A stretch of DNA of 64,000 bases from Bolinopsis microptera (Eukaryota > Ctenophora > Tentaculata > Lobata > Bolinopsidae). The DNA lies in assembly GCF_026151205.1 (NCBI RefSeq), contig NC_087075.1, positions 556,501 through 620,500 on the forward strand. Direction: 5' to 3'. The notes beneath the pieces were generated by a model that had not been told where the DNA came from, searched no databases, and saw only the letters and a list, made by a program, of their open reading frames with translations. Below are positions 21,541 through 35,006 of the stretch, piece after piece (the first letter of the stretch is position 1; each line of letters begins with the position of its first letter). Both the position numbers and the translations under genes were made by a program.

Positions 21541-24500
21541 TGACAGCACAGATGCAGATGAGTAATACGTAAAATCTCTGAGGTACTTGAAAGGCTGTGA
21601 CTCTTATTCTTGTAAAAGACATAAACCGCACCTTTGCTAACGAATTACAAGTCAAAACTCACTAATAATTTAAAATCTTGATGCAACAAATCAAACTTTG
21701 AACCGCTTGCAATTGAAATAGCTAGGTTTAACTAACAAATTCTCCTGTAATATGGACTTGCTGAAAACGAATGAAGGCCCTGAATGAAAAACTTGTACAA
21801 CTCACAGGCTATGAAGCAGTCTATCAAGAACCTTCGACTCGAAAGTAAAAGGCTCAGGATTAGCTCTATAATTCCTGACTCTTCAATGCTGTCAAAAATA
21901 ACACCCTTCACAAGTAACAGAAAATCTAGAAACCCTCTTTGTAACTATAAGGTAGTCTAGGAAATTCTACTTCTATATAGTACTATAACCGCCCTGCCAA
22001 GTGGCAAGCTGACAAGCTCACCAAGAACTGTCGTCATACTTATAAAGCACCAAAACATACACACATTGCGTGATTTAACTATAATCTCCATAGTAACCAA
22101 CAGTAGCATTAATGCACAGATATGAAGAATGTTCCTATTTAAGTAGAGGCTTCTTTCCATTGAATATCATTATCAACTCATAAAAGCCTGGATGTAATGC
22201 CTCGTGCATCGACACACATACAGTACAAATGACCTAGACTCTGGTTACTGCATCTGGAGTCATAACTGATCACATATCTCATCACCTCCCAATTATTTAA
22301 CAATATAAGACTGGGAGAAATTAGCAAGACCCAAAAATATTCACAAGCACACTCAAAATTATGACTATTGTAAATCAAACAACATGATAATTTTTCGGAA
22401 GTCTTGGGTAACAAACTAGAACAAGACAATGAACCAAATATAGAATTTTAACTAACTTTCAATGATATATTTAAAAACACATTGACGAAAAACTTGCAAA
22501 CTAGCTGTACCCAAAACCACTAAGCGCACTATCCAGAACACCCCATTGATACTGCGGGATAAAGCCCTCAAGTAAACCACTGGCCATGGGCTGTACGATG
22601 ACTGGTGCGAAAGTCCGGAACGTTAAGTGTAAACAAAGCGAAACTGACACAAAAGGGGCACATCACTGTGTTCTATCTGCTGTAATAAAAGAAAAACCGT
22701 TATGTGATGACAAACAAAAATATAGAAAGGCTCTAAAAAAGGTTCGTAAAAAAGCTGTATCTGAATATTTATTCAGACGAAGTTACCTGAAAACTCAGGA
22801 AATTTCCAGAAAACCTGGAACTGATAAATAAAATTCGTGCAAAACAGAAACGTGATTATCAGACCTATAGTTTCCATAGAACAATGCAAGATAACTGCTC
22901 GCAGATTTATAGCTAATGAATTCAATAAGTATTTTGTATCCCTAGCATCTAAACTTAATGCAGCCTACACAAACTAGGAGAGATACAAATAAATCAGCTT
23001 CCAAGTTTCTGTGACTTCTTACCTAAAAAATTTCCCGAAATACAGCTAATTATAAACTACAGACTAGCTCACCTGAGGAGTGGCTAAGATCAACGGAACT
23101 TAAAGAATGGCAAGGCTAGCGACATACCAGTACATATAGTAAAGGCATATCATGCATAATTAGCCCACCTACTATCGGGTATTGTAAACGAATGTATGCA
23201 ACACGTGACTTTTCCAGAAACGACCTAAATGTAGTAAATAAGTCAAATATATAAGAAAGAAAATGTCTGAGCTTCTTTGAAAATACAGGCCTAACTCATC
23301 TCGCAATATTTCTGTAAAAATACTTGAAAAAATCATATTTCTCCAGGCTTTAACAGTTTTCTTTCAGTCGCAAGGATTATTATATGAAAAATCAATAAGG
23401 CTTAGAAAAAATCACTCGACAAGCCATGCACTCAACTTCACTGTCGACTACATTGAAAAAATCATTTAAGAGAATAAAAATCACGTACTAGGCATCTTCA
23501 TTGATAAAGTAAAGCTTTTGACAATCTGTCATGAAACCTGCTTAAAAAACTGAATGATTTATGGAATTTCGGGGGACGGCCAAATAAATTGATAGCACAG
23601 TTACCATTTCTAATAGACACAATATTATCAGTAACTTGGAGAAGACTCCGAAAAAAAACCTGTCTGTAAATATTTGGTGTCCTCAGGGGTCAGTATTAGG
23701 TCCCTTGCTTTTCAATATCTACATCAAAGAAATAACAGAGTAACAGACCTAGGTAAGCTTATACTTTTTGCCGATGACACCAACATATTGTTGTAGATAA
23801 ATGTATAAAAACACTTTACTGCAAAGCTAATAAAATTCTTAAACTTGTTCAATCAGTATATGAAGAGTAACTTGCTGCATAACAACATAAAGAAATGTTG
23901 ATATATCCACTTTAAGCCGACTGTTAGAAATGATCAGATTCAAACACCAATGAAATAGACTGACACTAAATTAAATATTAGAAATTAAAAATGTGGAGGA
24001 AACTAAGATTTCTTGGAAGTCATTATTGACCAAACTGAACTGGGATGCTCACCTTAAGAGCGGTAAACCGTAAATTGAATGTGAGATAGGTAGACATGTG
24101 GAATTAGACCTGTGTACCTAAAAAACTATATAGGACCTGTACCACACCCTTTTTGAACACCAACCTCTGTTATGGAATATCTTTTGGGGAGTGTGTATCA
24201 ATAATAAACTAGAAGCCATATTTATTAAAACACAAAAGAAATGCAATAAGAATTTCACTTTGGTGAGAATGATTCATACTTCAAAAAGTTCAAAACATGT
24301 GCCAGGAGTAAGGCCTATCACTAGGGAAAAGACCGTAAAAGTTATCAAGCAGATGTTAGGCAAAAGATTTCTTGAACTAGAAACACAGTAAACCAAACTG
24401 TAAGATATACCTTCCTGCCCTGTCCACAATCTTCATAAGTTGCACTGTTTACTGAAAGATGTTTAAATTAATAAATTTCAATCACCAGTCTCAATGTTTC

Positions 24501-25270
24501 CCTCTTTATTCAACAGGTCACAAGACGGACAACTACTTCATCCTCCCACTCCATCCTCACTTATTCCATCTATCAATCAACTCGTATTTGGACTCACTTG
24601 CCGTAAGTCAACAAGTGAAATAGACTACTCCACTCCCATCGAGTATATTCAAGAATAATCTTAAGAAATCATTGTTAGAACTACAATCTAAATAATGACC
24701 GACAAGCATTTGTGCAGTTACAACTTTGATGCAATTTGAATTATCATGAAATAGTGATTTAGTAAACATAATCATATGAGTAAACCCACGGAGTTTTAGC
24801 GAATAAACCATGACAAGATATCAGACCTATATTAATACAAAGAGACGACAAAATACGAATCATCATACAACAAATTTTTAAAATCCTGCGCACAGGATCC
24901 TGTGTTTCCTACTCTAACTCTCCCAAACCCCTCTCTCCTTCTCCTCTCATCAGGTTTATTCTTCAATTTTTTTAAAATTAGATAGCAATATATTTGTCAT
25001 TTACTGAAGTAATGGCATTATACATTGTTTGTTATTCGTAGTATGTGTGTATAGTGTTTGCTGACTGGTATATGCTATATATTTTGAGGCTCACGACGTC
25101 TCGTCCCATGGGTGAGTTTGTAGGTGCTAGTATGTTTCAAAATCTCTACATCGTAAAGGTGAAACACTGAAAACGGTTTGCCTTAGCCTATTGGGTCGAA
25201 GTGTTTGCCCACCGGGGATCACACATATATGATTATCATGCCATTACTTTGACACATAAAAACTAATCAA
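21540..25270 (+). mobile_element. Second LINE family, endonuclease plus RT, unit 1
   Basis: Non-LTR retrotransposon of about 3.7 kb. In the copy consensus the AP-type endonuclease shows SLAIEIARLTNKFSVIGLAE, TENLETHFVTISSLGNST and a DHLPIF-like end near 22270-22295. The RT shows NYRPISIL, YGFRKNHSTSHAL (about 23397), FIDLSKAFDT (about 23505), GVPQGSVLGPLLFNIYINE (about 23685) and LFADDTNI (23763-23786). The single copy is frameshifted throughout. It resembles the LINE at 2-1417 in domain order but is a different family. The 3' end is set only approximately, where copies continue into non-LINE spacer. Confidence 0.85.
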
Positions 25271-26180
25271 AACGACTTAGATGATTCCAAAAATTTTTAC
25301 TAACTGCAATTAGCTAGTTTAAAGTAAATAAACACGATCGCAGAATAGAGTGCGAGCACAATTGGTTTCCTTGTTCTGCGACTGTGTTGACCTCGGTGGC
25401 CACAGGTTTTTTGTTGTGTAGTAGTGCTGGTGAAAAAAACGCTTTAACTATCCAATGAGTCAATGAGAGTACAAAATTTTTAATTCTTGCCTTAGTGCCA
25501 CAGATTTCAGTGGTAAAACAAATTTATTAGTTAAACGTGATATAATGTAGAAGGGCATGATTTACTCCACACACTAAGCACTGGATGAAAATTGCACACA
25601 AAGATAAACTGACCTTTAAACATGACCACCAGCTATACCACGTAACCATACTCCGAAATAAATAAATTGCTCTACATATAACATCTGGCCTGATCCCATC
25701 ACATTGTGGGTCCCAGGGTTCGTAAAGCCCTTACAGGCAACTGGGTCCTTTACCACCACAAAAAAATTGATCAAGCCAGTACTGCCCAAAACTTAACCCA
25801 ACTAGTTTTTAAAAATATAGAAATCTTTTGCTAATTTGAAATTTAATCAAAGAGCAATCTTCTCAATTTTTAAAATTTTTAAGAATTATAATTTAACCCT
25901 AACTATGATGTGGAGCATTTCATACTTAACTAAATTTCAACTTGAAAGTAAATAGATTATTATGCCAACAAATATAGTTTAAGACATCCATTCTGCATTG
26001 TTTTTCCATATTAGAAATTATGATATGTATGATTGAATAATGGTAATAAATTTTAACTTTTGTTTTATTAACTTTTGTTTTATTATTTGGCAAAAGGAGC
26101 CAGTTGCCTGCAAGAGCGTTAACTAGCACCCGATTACCACTTTTGGGCACAAACTCAAACCTAAAACCGCCAACACAAAG
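25271..26180. other. Right-hand spacer of unit 1
   Basis: About 0.9 kb between the second LINE and the next unit. A minus-strand frame of about 65 codons beginning MINFIV occurs near 25590-25770 and again at 43328-43540 and 61165-61368, but splice sites and homology are lacking, so it is not called as a gene. It ends with ..AAACCGCC..CACAAAG at the unit junction. Confidence 0.45.
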
Positions 26181-28473
26181 TATGTTATCGCACGATTGGT
26201 GGGATTGATTCCCAAAATAAGTTATCAGCACGCGGCACAATAATATAGAAGTTCATTATTCAATTTAGATATGCCATCGAGCGTTAACACATATATAAAA
26301 GGTTATTAAAGAATAATTAATGTTGTTGTTGGTATATATCCGATATTAATCCATTAATTTAAAATAGTAATTGGATTTTGTGTTATTATTAACAATTGAG
26401 TACGATCGATTTAAATATTAACACACTACTACAATACATTTCATCAAAAACAAAACGACGTGGAACACAGATAGGAGAAGGACAACACATCACACGGACC
26501 GGAAACTCTGCTGTTGATGAGTATCTGATTATATTAAATTATGGATCCTTGTTCATTTCAAATAGGTGTGATCATACTTCTAGAGTATATTGGGCTGGCA
26601 CAGTGCTGCAGTTAACATTGAGGTTCCAAAACCGGGAGTGTGATACAACTTATTTTCGCGTTACGTTCGTAAGAGATACCAAATAATAAAATATAAAGAA
26701 CTAAAAGACTGCAAGTTACGGATAAGCGCGTGCGCCATTTCATTATATCGGCGACGGTAAATCACGCAGTGGAAATGAAAAGATAAAGTTTATACAATGT
26801 TTAAGTTTGCTGCGCTTATCCCATGATTGACAATGTCACTCCGACCAGATCGTTTGCTCTCGAAGCAAGCAACGACGACGACTGACGACGACGACGACAG
26901 AAGACGCGCATCTGAAGAATGCGAAGCAAGAACTGCAATTACGCGCGGCGTGCGTCGACGGCGGCTAAGTCCTCCACACAATACCAAAAATCAGATCCCA
27001 ATATCACTTCATTAAGCCGTTCGAAAACAAGTGTCGACATATAAATAATTAAATATAAAAATCAAAATGCACGTCCTACCTCGAATAAACGTGTTTTTCC
27101 GAGATTTCTTATTTAGTTTAACTTATTTACATGGCACGCCAGTCACTAGCGCTTTCACGGTCGCTTTTTTCAAGCTTCATGAACGTCCTGCTTCCAGGAT
27201 GAAAAATCCTTGAGAGGAGCAAACAAGGAACAATCAAGCTAGGTAATGTCAAAGCACAATCCCAAACTTATTCAATGGTTAATGAAATGCAGACCCAGCC
27301 GCTGCCTCTTCGTAAAACAAAGTATTTTTAGTAAAACAAAGTTTTATTTATTAGCATGCACTCGATTCATATGAATATAAAAATAAGAATATAATAGTAT
27401 GTCACAACCTATAATAACTGTTACGTTCGAGAAGTCGCGCCATGGCTAATTTAACTAGGACCAGTGGTGTCGATTAACATTTTAAAAGGTGTATTCTAGT
27501 GACACAAATGGAAAATTTAAGAAAAGACGGATCAAAACACAGATCCAAGACAAGAGACCCCACTGCAGGACCCATACATGCTATTGGCTTGTGCATGGCC
27601 CAAAAGGTTCCAGTTGACCATGAAACTGGAACTTATCTGTTCAACTAGTTATGAATTCAACTAGGCTTGATGAGTACTGGGTTTCTAGAGTAGATTTGAT
27701 TGTGGCCATTGTTTCAGGCGACAATGGAAATTAAGCGATGAATATATAGTATATAAAAATCATATCAATATTCAAAATAGATCCAAAAATAGATCCAAAG
27801 ATTCACCCAAAGGCAGTCAGGGAACTTCCAGACAGGATGCTTTTGAACAGAATAATTAAGCGCATTTGTAATTAGGTTGTATGCAAGGATGGGAATGCTG
27901 ATTGACTAGCTGATCATGCCCCAGCTATTTATGGGAGCCACTCAATTCACGCCCGCAGGTGTTGTCATCGATCTGGGATTCAAGTAAGAGCTTTTTGATA
28001 CGGCTCTTGATAATTGAGATGGGGGAAGAAAGTCGGAAATTTACTAGAGGCCAGGGACCATGACATTGTTTTCTGGTGGAGATCAAAGGAAGCAGCGAGC
28101 TCTACTTCGAATGAATTAGACGAGTATAATTGCAAATCCCCAAACTGAATGCATTGCAATTATGTAGGTTCATAACCTACAAAAAAGCCCCGCGTGGCTG
28201 ACACTCGCGACCGTTCTTGGAAACAAATTATTTTACCAGTATCACCCTCAAGGACTTGTCCGCCTCGTACGCTGCGCACATTCATGATGCAAATAGGAAA
28301 CACTTTATTGTCGTTTATAAGCATTGATAAACAAGCATTGAATATTACAAATGGACCATGCGTAATTTGTGCCAAAAATTTTTAAATCGAGCCGCATATC
28401 GATCGTACAATTTTTATGAAAATATTCACACAACGGTTTGTTTATATGTATCATAGTATATAACAGGTACCTC

Positions 28474-28630
28474 AGGGGTCGCACACTATATTACTAAACA
28501 GCCGAGGGAGTAAGGTTTCCCAATGATAACGATAGTGTAATTATGACACAATCGCTTTGTGTAAAACAGATTAACGGAGGAAGTGGGTAAAATTGTCCAA
28601 AAACTGATACGTATTTATTGAACGACCCCA
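28474..28630. mobile_element. MITE-like element, unit 2
   Basis: Same element as at 10780 in unit 1, with both terminal inverted repeats recognisable (AGGGGTCGCACAC at the left, GAACGACCCC at the right). Confidence 0.65.
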
Positions 28631-29145
28631 AATACTTGATTTGGAGTCGCATGTACCTAACAGGAACTCCATTTTCGGCGTGGTGGTATAACCCTGTCAA
28701 TGTGCTTTGTCTTTTTCATTTCCCGTCTGAGTATATATAAAAGATGTTAGTTGACACTGTAACTTGACCTCACAAAATCGACAATCTTTGCACAAGTACT
28801 ACTACAAATTGCTTCCCCAGAGCTATTTAATACTATGAAATTGTGTCCCAGTCAAACAGTTGTATTTGAGATTGCATGAAAATTAAGCACATAGTATAAA
28901 CCTGTATATCTCAAATTATAGTCTTTCATTACTTAATTTCTCATTATTTGTATTTCCACCAATATATAAAACTAAAAATGAGTTGTTTATATAATTTACA
29001 CAGATTAATTAGCATTACTCTTAATTTAAGATATAGAGGTGTTGTTTTGGTAAGCTACATAAACCAAGTTATAATTCTTGTACTATTATAAAGATAACTG
29101 TTGTTCTGATAACACCATACTCACGATTTAGAGTTTTTTTATATC

Positions 29146-31059
29146 ATGAAATTGGGACACAATGCAATTACTACAAATGTTTTAAATGTAAGAATGGTGA
29201 TATATTTAATCATTCGACCATTACTTATGTGTTCAAATAAGTTCAGTAAAATCCAGTATCTGTGACCCATGTATAAGATTCCATCTATCTAACTAATAGA
29301 GCGCTTTAATGGCTTTTACTCAAACAGATGACATTACATCATAACAAAAATTCCCTGAAATTAGAATATTCATTTATTTAAAACTAACTTTTCAGGAATA
29401 TTCAGTTTCTACATCAACTACGGCATAGAGTCCAAGAGAAAATAAACAAGATGAACATATGGGGTCTGAAAATGAGAATATATACTACTCCATGTTTCTT
29501 GACTTTTGCCAGTGCATCATCAATGCTATGTTTCGCCAAAGGTATGGTTACTACATAATCATGTCCTAAAAAACCATTTTACTAACAAACCTTGATATGA
29601 ACTATTATACTTGGCTATTATTTTAGAAGCCAAATAGTGATTCATGTACCTGAAAGAGTGGTCTAACATTGTGTGCTGTAAAAAACACTTTAATTACAGG
29701 AATACTTCTGGTGACAGACTCGCCTCCAGGACAAACACCACATACCTAGTTTAACTGCGAGTTACTTACGCTGGAGCCATTTTGGCTTCCAAATGCCCGT
29801 CCCCTTAAATGTTCAACTAATCCGACTCAAGCGTTGGGAAAGAGTTGTAACCCCAGTCCCGTGATGCTGCTTGGAGTATATTAGCTGGTACTTTAAAACA
29901 AAGCAGATGACTGGTTTTTATGATGTAAATTTGAACAGGAGAAGCTTAGCTCCTTGTAACACAATTGTGAGTTATTGAAAATAACATGACATTAATGTTA
30001 AGTGACGATAACTTTGGTTTATTTTCAAATTAACTCAGAGAAAAAGGTATAAATATTGTCAATACCTGTCGGTGATGTAGATAGTAGTTGAGTTGCTCTT
30101 TGTTCATGTATAAAGACGGATAAATCGGGACGTCTCCTGGATTTACATGATTCTGGTGAAATTTACTTCTCACATCCTAGACACTTGGTGGGTACACGAC
30201 AAAAATAACTACCTTCTTAACCGAATCAGTTACTTTTTGATTTATGTAATGGACTTAACATTTTGATCAAATCTGTATAATCAGCACAATGCCGTCGTTT
30301 ACTATAATTAAACCGATTTGATTAAAATGTTAAATACTTTGACCATATAATACTTGGCCAAGTAGTAAGACTTCTCATCGCTGACAATATAGCCTGCTCT
30401 TGCATGGCTATAGGTATCCATGACCGTAACTCACGAATTTCCACAATTAAAAGGCACTTACAGACGGTCTTACTAACTGAGTGGCTCAAGGAAAGATAGA
30501 CACGGAAATGAAATGCCACAACATGAAGTAGATGAACCTGTCAGCAATGGTAAGATATTTTCAAACTTTATAACATCCTAGCTGTGAGAGTTATCTCCTG
30601 AACATTGCAATTGGTTTGGTTAATTGCTGTCACGTGTCCATATATTAACTTCCGTGGCTTCTTAAGTTTATAAATAAGAAGATGTCTATTGCATAATCAA
30701 TTATGACAATATATATCAGGTGTCATGACGAATTCTCTGTTGGCCACTGGAGAGATCTGGGAAGCCCTCACATTCTGCACAAAACACCCCGAAAGTCGTT
30801 CCCCCGAAATCATCAACTTTACGATATTGCCAGTGCTCTCTGGTCATAACTTCATCTTCATACCCCGTGTCATGAAGTGTCGGGCCCCTGATGTTCTCCT
30901 CATAGACACTAACCCAAGTATCTTTACAATCCTGGGATCTGTCGTTTTTGTTTGGTAATGCATATGCACTGGCCACCTCCGTCAGTGGATAGGTATGCTG
31001 TTGTCTATGCAGGGACTAGTCCAGAACGATAGGTTTTGGTAAAACATGTACACGGTTGA
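29146..31059 (+). CDS. SLC35B1: SLC35B1 homologue, unit 2 (frameshifted copy)
   Basis: Second copy of the gene at 11446-13360. Exons about 29146-29185, 29396-29541, 29700-29886, 30039-30190, 30464-30549 and 30720-31059. The last exon is the best preserved of the three copies: it stays in frame for SLLATGEIWEALTFCTKHP and later gives FTILGSV. Elsewhere the frame is lost to scattered single-base indels at positions different from those in units 1 and 3. All introns and splice sites are in the same places. Confidence 0.87.
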
Positions 31060-31749
31060 GACACTCAGAAACAATTAATTTGGTGTTAAATGGGTTAAAA
31101 TTATCTGTCTCCACAGACTGATATCAATTCCGTTAATTCATAAAAAAATTGCAACCAGTATAGCTGTATTTTATTTTAAATTCCCTACTAAATTTCATCT
31201 AACATTAACAATAGTTTTGTCTGACAGTTTCTGATAATCATAATTTTATCTATTCATAACGAATATTATGTTTAATAATTATATGGGAAGTTAGATTAAT
31301 AACATTTAAGTAGTTTCAGATGTCTTATGTTGCCTTTAGCTCAATTCGGTCTGTTTTAGGGATTTAATATTTAACTATCAGAAATTTCACCTAGACCCCT
31401 AGACTTTTTAGATATATTCTCGACGTGGATTCAAAAAAATTTATTCGAGTTGATGATAATACAATTATTTTTCAAGAACATGCTACTAACCTGACTACGT
31501 ACAATGATGATTTGGGTAACCGTATAAGTAAGTATTTGTGGATGGTTAGTATAACGTATGACCAACTAAGCTCTTAATTTTTATTCATTTATTTATTTCG
31601 CTGATTTCAAGATCAGAATCGAGTTTAAAACTGACTACATAAAGTTGGCAAAAATCGAGATTAATCAAAGCTTGTTTATTTTGCACATTCATTCTATAAA
31701 TGAAAGCTCTAAGTTTCGTTCACTGATTGTTTAAATCATCTTCCTACAG

Positions 31750-33016
31750 ACTCTAACACCTTACTAAAATATCCATTTTATACAATATCCCAACCTGTAG
31801 CAGAAATGGTCGAAGGGTTCAGTATCCCCCCAACTCGAGATCGCCTGCTCCAAAACTTCCGAGAAAAGAGCAACAAGTAAAACAACTGGACTTAGTTCTA
31901 ACAAAGGATCCAATTAGAAGATGGTCACGGAGGCAGATCTGAGCAGAACCCGAGGCTGATGTTCCGCCCTGCCGGAGAACAGCGAGGAAAGAACGTGTAC
32001 AAGTTGTTTATATACATACAAGGTGTACAAGTTATTTAAAAACGTTTAAATACGTCCTCTTTTGTGATTAATTTATATTCGTGGCTATGCTGGTACTATT
32101 AATTTCGAGTAAAATGTTTTCGAGGGAAATAAGTTATGGGGCACATAATGTATGAATTTCGTGCAGGTGCGAGAATATCTGAAGTCTGCCCCAACAAAAG
32201 GGCTGTGATCCACTAGGAAGGAGGTAAAAGTATTCAATGTTGGCGAAGCCAAACATTATGGTCACCGAACAGGAGATAAAGAGTGAACTTTACTCTAAAG
32301 GAACCTTCGAACGAACAGTTTCGAAAAGCACGAGGATCCAATGTACCACAAGATGCGGCAAGAAGGTATGAAATTGCTTTGAGCCTAGAGATCCTTCGTG
32401 GTTCTACGTGTATTGCTAGTTTTTAGAAGAGTCGATTAAAATTGAACGACCTGATTGCCAATCATAAATGAACGATCAGTATTCTTTTTGATTCAGCATA
32501 CACATTTATTATTGAAAAACCAATCAAGCATAAAAATTGTGATGTTATTTACAAATATCAAATTAATAATTGATAATGATGAAAGCAGCTTCTAAATTCG
32601 GATAGCCTGTGGCAAGACAACGCCCGATTCTAATGCTCTACAGACCTACACAATGCAAGTAAGTGGTAAATATTTCATGCTAGCATGAGGCCAATTTAAA
32701 TTAATAATTAAATATTAAAATAATTCCTCAGCACGATGACCAGGAATGAGGAGGCACACCAAAAGAGTTGAGGATATGCTCAATGAAAGCCATTATGTAG
32801 TGAAGATAAAAGTGGGGTGGCAGTGATGAAGACTCCCAAAAGAAAAAGAAAAGGAAGAAGGAAGAAGTGCAAAAGAGAACGGAAAAATTCAGATCAATCC
32901 AGCGAGGAGAAAGAATAAGATCATGTAGAAAATGAGGAGTTTCAGAAAAGAAAAATAAAAAGAAGAAAAAAGAGGAGACTACATCCTCCGGACAGGATGA
33001 GGATTCAAAAGATTGA
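31750..33016 (+). CDS. RP9: RP9 homologue, unit 2 (frameshifted copy)
   Basis: Second copy. Exons about 31750-31986, 32167-32365 and 32732-33016, with the same splice positions as unit 1. The stretch YGHRTGDKE is readable around 32257-32285, and the lysine-rich tail is broken by indels. The tail ends at TGA 33014-33016, with AATAAA at 33082. Confidence 0.86.
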
Positions 33017-33081
33017 TCATGAGTTTCTGAGTTTCTGAAGTTCGACTACGATTTAATCTTAAAATACTGAAAAAGTATTTC

Positions 33082-33087
33082 AATAAA
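33082..33087 (+). terminator. RP9 poly(A) signal, unit 2
   Basis: AATAAA in the same context as at 15388, following the RP9 copy of unit 2. Confidence 0.65.
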
Positions 33088-33531
33088 GTACAGTCAACTA
33101 GAAATGTACGGGATTACAAGAATACACTATGATATGGGATATAAAGTATTATAACTCTTGAATTAAACAGATTTTATTTTGCTACAAATTCTCAAACAGC
33201 TACTGTTTTTTGACACAACTACTACGGACTTACAGTTGACAAATATTATTTGACTTAAAACGTCTACCAACAGCATATTTCTTATTTATTGTGAGTTTTA
33301 AATTACGAACTGATTTTCTAATGTTAAACGATACGAACAGATGTAATTTACCTGTGTTTTATTGAAGGCAAAAATAGAATCTTATCATTAACTTTTGGCA
33401 AATGTTTTGCTATTTGAGTGCATAACACGATACCAGTCTTATATCCCGGACCCGGACCGTTATTATAATGATGATCTACAGATAGCATGCTTAGAGTGTA
33501 GACAACAAAGTTATTAATAAACACAAAGCAC

Positions 33532-34808
33532 AATAGAAGAAGCCCAAAAGATGTCGACAAACTATACAGCCTTCCCTTCGACATCATCTCCCCATCCGAC
33601 CCATGACCTCACAGCAGTCAGCACCATCGGAGGTGAGAATCCGTCTTCCTCTGTCCCTGCAAGATGATATCTCCAAATAGATACTGTTCTACGCACGCGG
33701 AATCTGTCGGCGTATTTTGTTTTCAGAGCACTTCACACCTGTCCATTTCAAGTGACAAATCATTTTGTGTGTGTGATATTGAGACTAGGAAATTACAGCA
33801 TAGGTATCAAATGCACACGATAATCCGCTGTATGAACTGTGTGAAGTCGGGATGGGAAGGATATTCGCTACTGGTGATGAACGAAGGGGAAGTTTGTTTT
33901 ACTTCATTAGTTTTTTAAGCTACAGTTATTATTATGAAAGTTTTTTGTGAGGTTGATAATAATTCTGAATATCATGCTGAGCTCCTCAAAAAGTTCAAAA
34001 TTCATTCAATCTTATCCTAATTATAGCCTTTTGGCATTTAACAAACTTTACCTAATGCTTTTCCAATTTACAGAGTATAAAATGTGGGGATCTGAGAAAA
34101 GAAGAACCCATCGTGATGCATAAACCAGAGCACGACAAACTCATCTCCCCTTCTTCAGTCGATCCACAGGATCCACCCTGGTAGTCTTACAAATCTGGAG
34201 AAGGTCGCACGTCTGTCTGAACCACGACAACGCATCTCATAGCACGTATCTGACCGAATGTGTACATGAGCTGTAACATGTTACGTGGTGCATAACCAAC
34301 AGTAAAGTTGTGTGCGAGGGAGACGGAGAGGGGGTGTTGAACAAAATTTACGTGGACACTGGGGGTATAAATCAACAGGATACCCGTTCAGGAGAAGTGT
34401 AGCTTGATACTGTGTTGTGTATTCCTGAGGAAATTCTAGTTTTAGGATGTATGGACGGTGTTATCCAGCTACCTCCCTCTTTCACACAAACCCCTGACCC
34501 ACAACTAGGGGATCACTCTGATAACTCATAGAGGCCTTTTGTTTTGTCGCATGATGAAGAGGAAACTTGTCAATAGACATGATTATTTTGTCGGGCGGGT
34601 CCGTTTGAGAAACTGGATAGGATATTTAAGAATCTTCTGTTGAGACAGTGATAAGGATAGTGGATTCAGAGATAATGATATGATGAGTCAGATCGTCAGA
34701 AATGAGCAACCTAAGAAAAAGAAATTAAAACATAATAGTTCGTAAGGAAATTAAGTCCTAACGAGACTGCTGATTTTTTCAGCGACTTAGCTTAGCTTAC
34801 ATTTGTGA
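33532..34808 (+). CDS. WDR55: WDR55 homologue, unit 2 (frameshifted copy)
   Basis: Second copy, exons about 33532-33888 and 34074-34808. The start region reads AATAGAAGAAGCCC instead of the ATG form seen in unit 3. A frame at 33664-33918 carries HLSISSDKSFCVCDIETRK, the clearest single-copy support for this gene. The second exon reproduces the blocks of unit 1 with different indels. Confidence 0.85.
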
Positions 34809-35006
34809 ACGTTTTAAGAGAATAATTGGACTACCGGATACTTTTTATTTACCTAATTTCTATTTACCGTATAATTGATCTAAGTATGGTATTTTACTGC
34901 CTAATTTACGGTTCTCATCAATTTGATTTTATATACTGTATAAATTGAACGATAGTGAAGCACATCATCACAATTATTTCCATCTTTATAGAATTAAGCT
35001 GAAACA

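Larger units (their letters stand above)
8471..26180 (+). repeat. Tandem array unit 1 (17.7 kb)
   Basis: First complete unit of a direct, head-to-tail array. Its left edge is defined where the clean flank (ending CCCTCCGTTG) switches to TATGTTATCGCACGATTG, a sequence that recurs at 26181, 43979 and about 61792. Order inside: spacer with MITE, SLC35B1, RP9, WDR55, OSGEP, LINE tail, unidentified coding-like stretch, second LINE, spacer. Differences from the other copies are mostly single-base indels private to one copy. Confidence 0.93.

Noticed and set aside
25590..25770. Minus-strand frame starting MINFIV in all units
   Set aside because: Only about 50-67 codons, with different ends in each copy, no homology and no splice or poly(A) signals.
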